Origin: Micropruina sp.
GTDB lineage: Bacteria; Actinomycetota; Actinomycetes; Propionibacteriales; Propionibacteriaceae
Assembly (NCBI GenBank): GCA_016716635.1
Contig: JADJVZ010000013.1
Coordinates: 558,001-622,000, forward strand
Direction of reading: 5' to 3'
DNA: 64,000 bases
The notes beneath the pieces are model-generated. The model saw nothing but the letters and a program-made list of their open reading frames with translations, was not told where the DNA came from and made no database searches. Each line of letters starts with the position of its first letter. Position 1 is the stretch's first letter. This document shows, piece by piece, positions 60,767 through 64,000 of the stretch. The translations under genes and the position numbers were made by a program.

Positions 60767-60922
60767 ATGGCCGCTTCTGACAATGGCCGTACCCGCGACT
60801 ACGCGGAACCGGCGCCACGAGCGCCAGACGCACCCGGGAGCTTCGGTGCTGCCGCCGTCTGGGAGACAACAACAGACAGCGCATGTCCACGAGGCGCCTC
60901 TTCGCCCCGTTATGGCCCTTAG
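60767..60922 (+). CDS. Possible 51-aa small ORF
   Basis: ATG 60767, with GGAG about 8 nt upstream, reads 51 codons (MAASDNGRTRDYAEPAPR, Ala/Pro-rich, ends SSPRYGP). It lies 15 bp before the lipoprotein gene. No family is recognised and codon evidence is thin. Confidence 0.3.
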   Translation: MAASDNGRTRDYAEPAPRAPDAPGSFGAAAVWETTTDSACPRGASSPRYGP

Positions 60923-60937
60923 GCGAAGGAGGATGGG

Positions 60938-61492
60938 ATGACCCACCAAGGACTGGCCGCCAAAGCAGTGGGAGCCATCATGGCCGCTGCACTGATCGGT
61001 GGCTGCACTGCCGCGCCCACCAACAGCCCGACACCGACGGGCCCGTCGCCGTCATCGTCACAGTCACCCACGGTGACGCCGACACCGACCCTCAGCCCCG
61101 AGGACCAGAAGCTCGAGGACGCGAAGGCGCGAGTCGTACTGCTGTGGCAGACCCTCGACGGTCTCTTGGTCGACTCGAGCAAGAGCATCAACGAGCTCGA
61201 CACCCTTGCCTCGGGAGAGGCGCTGAGCAGCCTGCAGGTGATGTTGACCACGGTCCGTCAACGGGGGCAGGTGCAGGTCGGAGCCACGAAGATCCCCTCC
61301 CAGAGCGCCCTGGCCAAGGGCGACGGGTGGGTTGTCACCTCGTGCGTCGATCGCAGCGACGCCATCCTCACGGACAAGGCCGGGCAGCCGGTCACACCGG
61401 CGCCGCAGCCACGGCTCTCGCACCAGAGCACTCTGCAGCTCGTCGGCGCCAACCTGCAGATCACCAAGGACGAGGTCCTCGGATCATGTTGA
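60938..61492 (+). CDS. Putative lipoprotein
   Basis: The 184-aa product has a lipoprotein signal (AVGAIMAAALIGGC, Cys at the end), a Thr/Pro/Ser linker, and a helical domain (LEDAKARVVLLWQTLDGLLV) with two further Cys (SCVDRSD, LGSC). AAGGAGG 5 nt before ATG 60938 is strong. Likely a surface component of the same apparatus as the following genes. Confidence 0.8.
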   Translation: MTHQGLAAKAVGAIMAAALIGGCTAAPTNSPTPTGPSPSSSQSPTVTPTPTLSPEDQKLEDAKARVVLLWQTLDGLLVDSSKSINELDTLASGEALSSLQVMLTTVRQRGQVQVGATKIPSQSALAKGDGWVVTSCVDRSDAILTDKAGQPVTPAPQPRLSHQSTLQLVGANLQITKDEVLGSC

Positions 61493-62395
61493 CCAGGCTC
61501 TTCGCGGCGCTCGCGATCTGTCTGGCGCTGGCGATCACTCCGCTCACGGCCTCGCCCGCCTACGCGGAGGCCGGGTGCGAGGGGGCGAGCTGGGGAGTCG
61601 CCTGTGGGGTCGGCGTCCCCGGTTACGGTGGCTCGGGCGGCGCCGCTCCGCTGAAGCACACCGGCTCCGGCAGCAGCGACCCGGTTGCCTGCGTGACGCA
61701 GGAAATGCCTCCCCGCGAGGTCCCGTGTTCGAACCCTGAGTTGGGGACGTGGAGCAACGCTCGAGCCTGCTACATCAAGGCGGAATCGCCGCCGCCGCCG
61801 CTGACGGACGCGGTGTGGAGCGGCAACACGACGGGGTCGATCTACCGGTGTTCGAGTTCCGGCATCTGGTCGGGTCCGGGCTCCTACCTCTTCTGGGCCG
61901 ATAGCGCCCCCGGCGTCGTCCCGGACCCCAGAGTCCTGGCCCAGCAGGCGGTCACCCAGATGCGCCTCCGCGCGGTCACGATCGGGATGGCGCCGGATCC
62001 CTCGCCCGGCTCGGTGGGCCTCGTGGGGCTGCCGATCTGGCTGTGGGTGGCGTCCCCGGACGCAGAGCACCTGGGGGCCGAACACGAAGACCGCGTCGGC
62101 GGGCGGCTACTCCGTCACCGCAACCGGCAAGGTCACGCAGGTGGTCTGGAGCATGGGCGACGGCGGGACCGTCGCGTGCACGACCACGGGCACCACGTAC
62201 GCGGACTCGTTCGGGGTGTCGTCGTCGCCCGACTGCGGCTACCGCTACACGAAGCAGGGCACCTACACGGTCACCGCGACGAGCTACTGGACCATCAACT
62301 GGTCCGGGATCGGCGAGTCCGGTGTCATCAACCAGACGTACACGAGCTCGGTCGTGGTCACGATCGGCGAACTCCAGACCGTGGTGAAGGGATGA
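61486..62395 (+). pseudogene. Secreted PKD-domain protein, frame broken at 62073
   Basis: ATG 61486 overlaps the lipoprotein stop by 7 bp. The product has a signal peptide (LFAALAICLALAITPLTASP), a Cys-containing N-region, and a C-terminal PKD-like domain (GGYSVTATGKVTQVVWSMGD, then GYRYTKQGTYTVTATSYW). Removing one G from G5 at 62073-62077 joins the two frames into one protein of about 300 aa. PKD domains occur in surface adhesins and secretion-linked proteins. Confidence 0.72.
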
Positions 62396-62399
62396 GGAC

Positions 62400-63068
62400 G
62401 TGAGGACAGCGACCATGGCGCCGACGACGGCGACGACCACGACCCCTCAGGCGCCCGCGGCGTTGGGTCCCGTGAAGACCCGGCGGCGTCCGGTGCTGAT
62501 CATCGCGTCCGTGGCCGCCCTGCTGCTGTCGGCGCTGGGCGGCGTGTGGCTGTGGACGGCGGCGACCTCGTCGGTCGAGGTCGTGGTGGCGAAGGCGGCC
62601 GTCCCTCGTGGCGCGGTGATCGCCGCCACTGACCTGATGGTTGCGCGGGTGTCGCTGGATCCGGCTATCGCCTCGATCCCCGCCAGCGAGGTGTCGACGG
62701 TCGTGGGCCAGCGTGCCGCGCTCGACATCTCAGCCGGCGGGCTGCTCACCCCCGACGCCATCGCCCCCGAGACCGTCCCGGCCAAGGGCGAGACCGTGGT
62801 GGGGCTGTCTCTGGTGGACGGGATGCTGCCCGCCATTCCCTTGAAGACCGGCGACGACGTGCGGGTGGTGCAGACTCCCGGCGCGCAGGGCCAGGTCGGC
62901 GACGTCTCGCCGGTGACCATCGCGGCCAAGGTCGTCGCGGTCACGCGCTCGCAGGACGGGCAGTTCGCGCTCGTCGACCTGCTGGTGAGCGCGGACGCCG
63001 CACCCGATCTGGCAGCCCGGGCCGCGACAGGCAAGGTGGCCGTGGTTCTCGACTCCCGGGAACGGTGA
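62400..63068 (+). CDS. SAF-domain (CpaB/RcpC-like) membrane protein
   Basis: The 222-aa protein has an N-terminal membrane helix (VLIIASVAALLLSALGGVWL) and a SAF domain (KAAVPRGAVIAATDLMVARV), as in CpaB/RcpC of Flp pilus systems. It probably assembles at the cell envelope. GTG 62400, with ATG 62415 as an alternative. It follows the PKD gene by 4 bp. Confidence 0.82.
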   Translation: MRTATMAPTTATTTTPQAPAALGPVKTRRRPVLIIASVAALLLSALGGVWLWTAATSSVEVVVAKAAVPRGAVIAATDLMVARVSLDPAIASIPASEVSTVVGQRAALDISAGGLLTPDAIAPETVPAKGETVVGLSLVDGMLPAIPLKTGDDVRVVQTPGAQGQVGDVSPVTIAAKVVAVTRSQDGQFALVDLLVSADAAPDLAARAATGKVAVVLDSRER

Positions 63069-63072
63069 CGCC

Positions 63073-63843
63073 ATGCCCCTCTTCACCGTCGCGTCCGTCT
63101 CGGGCTCGCTGGGTGTGACCACCCTGGCGGTCGGGCTCGCCCTGACGTGGCCTCGTCCGGTGGTGCTCGTGGAAGCCGACCCGTCGGGCGGCTCGGCGAT
63201 CCTGGCCGGGTACTGCACAGGCGTCGCCCGCCCCGGGCTCTCCGAACTCGTGTTGGCCCACCGACACCGCCAGTTGGCCGACGAGTTGCCCTCGCGGCTG
63301 TTCCCGCTGGCCGACTCGAACGCGAGCCTGTTGCCGGGGCTGCGGGCGCACCAGCAGGCGGCGTCCCTCCTCGGCGTGTGGGACTCGCTCCTGGACGCTC
63401 TGCGCGGACTCGAGGTCGACACGGGTGTGGACATCGTCGTGGACGCCGGCCGGCTGGGCATGGTCGGCAGCCCGGAGCCGCTGATCTCGGAGTCGGATGT
63501 GACTGTGGTGGTGACGGGGACCGGGTTGCCCGAGCTGGCCCGGGTGCGGTCATGGTTGCCGGGGCTCCAGGAAGGCTCGTTGGGCGACGTGCGGTTGGTC
63601 ATCGCCGGCCCGGCACGTCGGTACAGCACGTCCGAGGTCACCAAGACGTTGGGCGTACCGGTGCTCGGCGAGGTCGCGTGGGACCCGGACGCCGCGCGGT
63701 GGTGGTCCCACGGGGAGCCTCAGCGTCGGTTCGACCGTTCGCCGCTACCGCGGTCGGTGGTGGCGTTGGGTGAGTCGCTTCGGGCTCTGGCGCCGCGCAC
63801 GGAAGACGCGCTACCGCGCACCAGGGCGGGGGCGGACCGATGA
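63073..63843 (+). CDS. MinD/CpaE-like protein with degenerate P-loop
   Basis: The 256-aa protein has a ParA-like fold: SVSGSLGVTTLAVGLALTW corresponds to the deviant Walker A, but both Lys are missing (V replaces the catalytic K), VVLVEADPSGGSA follows, and DIVVDAGRLG is Walker B-like. It is therefore probably not a normal ATPase. In pilus/Tad-type and conjugative loci, CpaE/MinD-like proteins localise the machine. ATG 63073. Confidence 0.85.
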   Translation: MPLFTVASVSGSLGVTTLAVGLALTWPRPVVLVEADPSGGSAILAGYCTGVARPGLSELVLAHRHRQLADELPSRLFPLADSNASLLPGLRAHQQAASLLGVWDSLLDALRGLEVDTGVDIVVDAGRLGMVGSPEPLISESDVTVVVTGTGLPELARVRSWLPGLQEGSLGDVRLVIAGPARRYSTSEVTKTLGVPVLGEVAWDPDAARWWSHGEPQRRFDRSPLPRSVVALGESLRALAPRTEDALPRTRAGADR

Positions 63844-64000
63844 CGAAGCAGCCGCAGCCCACCTGGGAGAGGCCCGACCTGGCCAGCGTGCCCCTGTTCA
63901 CCGCCTTCGGTGACGCCACCGATCCGGCGCGACCGGGCCGCGTCCGCTCTGGGTTCACCCTGTCGACGGCAGTCGCCACGACGCCCACGCCGTCCTCACT
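63840..64000 (+). CDS. N-terminus of probable CpaF/TadA-type secretion ATPase (truncated)
   Basis: ATG 63840 overlaps the MinD-like stop by 4 bp and reads TKQPQPTWERPDLASVPLFT with no stop to the window edge. Only the variable N-terminus is visible; the CpaF guess rests entirely on the SAF and CpaE-like neighbours. Confidence 0.45.
   Translation, partial: MTKQPQPTWERPDLASVPLFTAFGDATDPARPGRVRSGFTLSTAVATTPTPSS

Larger units (their letters stand above)
60634..60937. other. Regulatory/intergenic space before the lipoprotein gene
   Basis: Contains the dyad at 60635-60655 and a possible 51-codon ORF (60767-60922). AAGGAGG at its right end is the ribosome site of the lipoprotein gene. Confidence 0.4.

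Noticed and set aside
52232..64000. A second attachment site (copy of the tRNA-Leu 3' end) inside the window
   Set aside because: I found no repeat of the T-arm/acceptor sequence to the right, so the island end must be beyond 64000.

Overview
The window is high-GC, densely coded DNA from an actinobacterium. The evidence is GC-rich third codon positions, many GTG starts, the FhaA-FhaB-PstP-RodA-PbpA-PknB cell-division cluster with CrgA and a DUF881 protein, a DUF222/HNH ('13E12') endonuclease and short-Q-loop cytochrome bd with CydDC. A facultative or anaerobic member of the Propionibacteriaceae would fit pyruvate:ferredoxin oxidoreductase beside cytochrome bd, but that placement is inference.

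Layout of the backbone. 1-4852: surface-polysaccharide glycosyltransferases (GT2 tandem-domain, GT4) and a secreted, membrane-anchored metallophosphoesterase. 4983-11327: redox block with nifJ, a translationally coupled GltD-like flavoprotein carrying ferredoxin domains, and a separate DUF2249/winged-helix regulator pair with a SufR-like cysteine pattern. 11493-17296: GNAT, beta-propeller lactonase-like protein, a degenerate M48-type pseudopeptidase, then a NarL-type two-component system preceded by a previously unannotated 42-aa hydrophobic peptide gene. 17698-23991: cydABDC facing a BlaI-type repressor. 24120-30126: complete oligopeptide ABC importer (oppABCDF). 30338-31913: a secreted protein and a methyltransferase disrupted at a 9-nt homopolymer. 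32051-36426: TetR-regulated heterodimeric ABC exporter with a perfect 18-bp operator. 36430-38608: structured non-coding DNA and a DUF222-HNH gene. 38828-40853: an AT-richer cassette of four small genes (YbaB-like, EspC/WXG-like, W-x-G membrane-active protein, membrane protein). 40882-51887: lysS and the cell-wall/cell-division cluster, with pabA/trpG.

From 52149 a tRNA-Leu(CAG) gene is followed by a tyrosine integrase and a genomic island running off the right edge. The island carries a CmtR-like repressor, a CadA-type ATPase and a CDF exporter (heavy-metal efflux), a DsbA-VKOR disulfide-forming pair, an excisionase-like helix-turn-helix gene, a winged-helix regulator with a dyad operator, and a secretion/pilus-like series (lipoprotein, PKD-domain secreted protein, SAF/CpaB-like, MinD/CpaE-like with degenerate P-loop, start of a probable CpaF ATPase), suggesting an integrative conjugative element.

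A window-wide feature is that at least nine reading-frame breaks (metallophosphoesterase, a small ORF, methyltransferase, DUF222, membrane protein, pbpA, two in cadA, PKD protein) are each repaired by adding or removing one G or C in a short homopolymer. Because one affected gene is pbpA, assembly indel error is the leading explanation, although the 9-nt tract in the methyltransferase could be true phase variation. The most interesting biological candidates are the peptide-kinase-regulator unit at 15.3-17.3 kb, the 38.8-40.9 kb cassette, the probable AUC start of oppB and the BlaI/cydABDC divergon.
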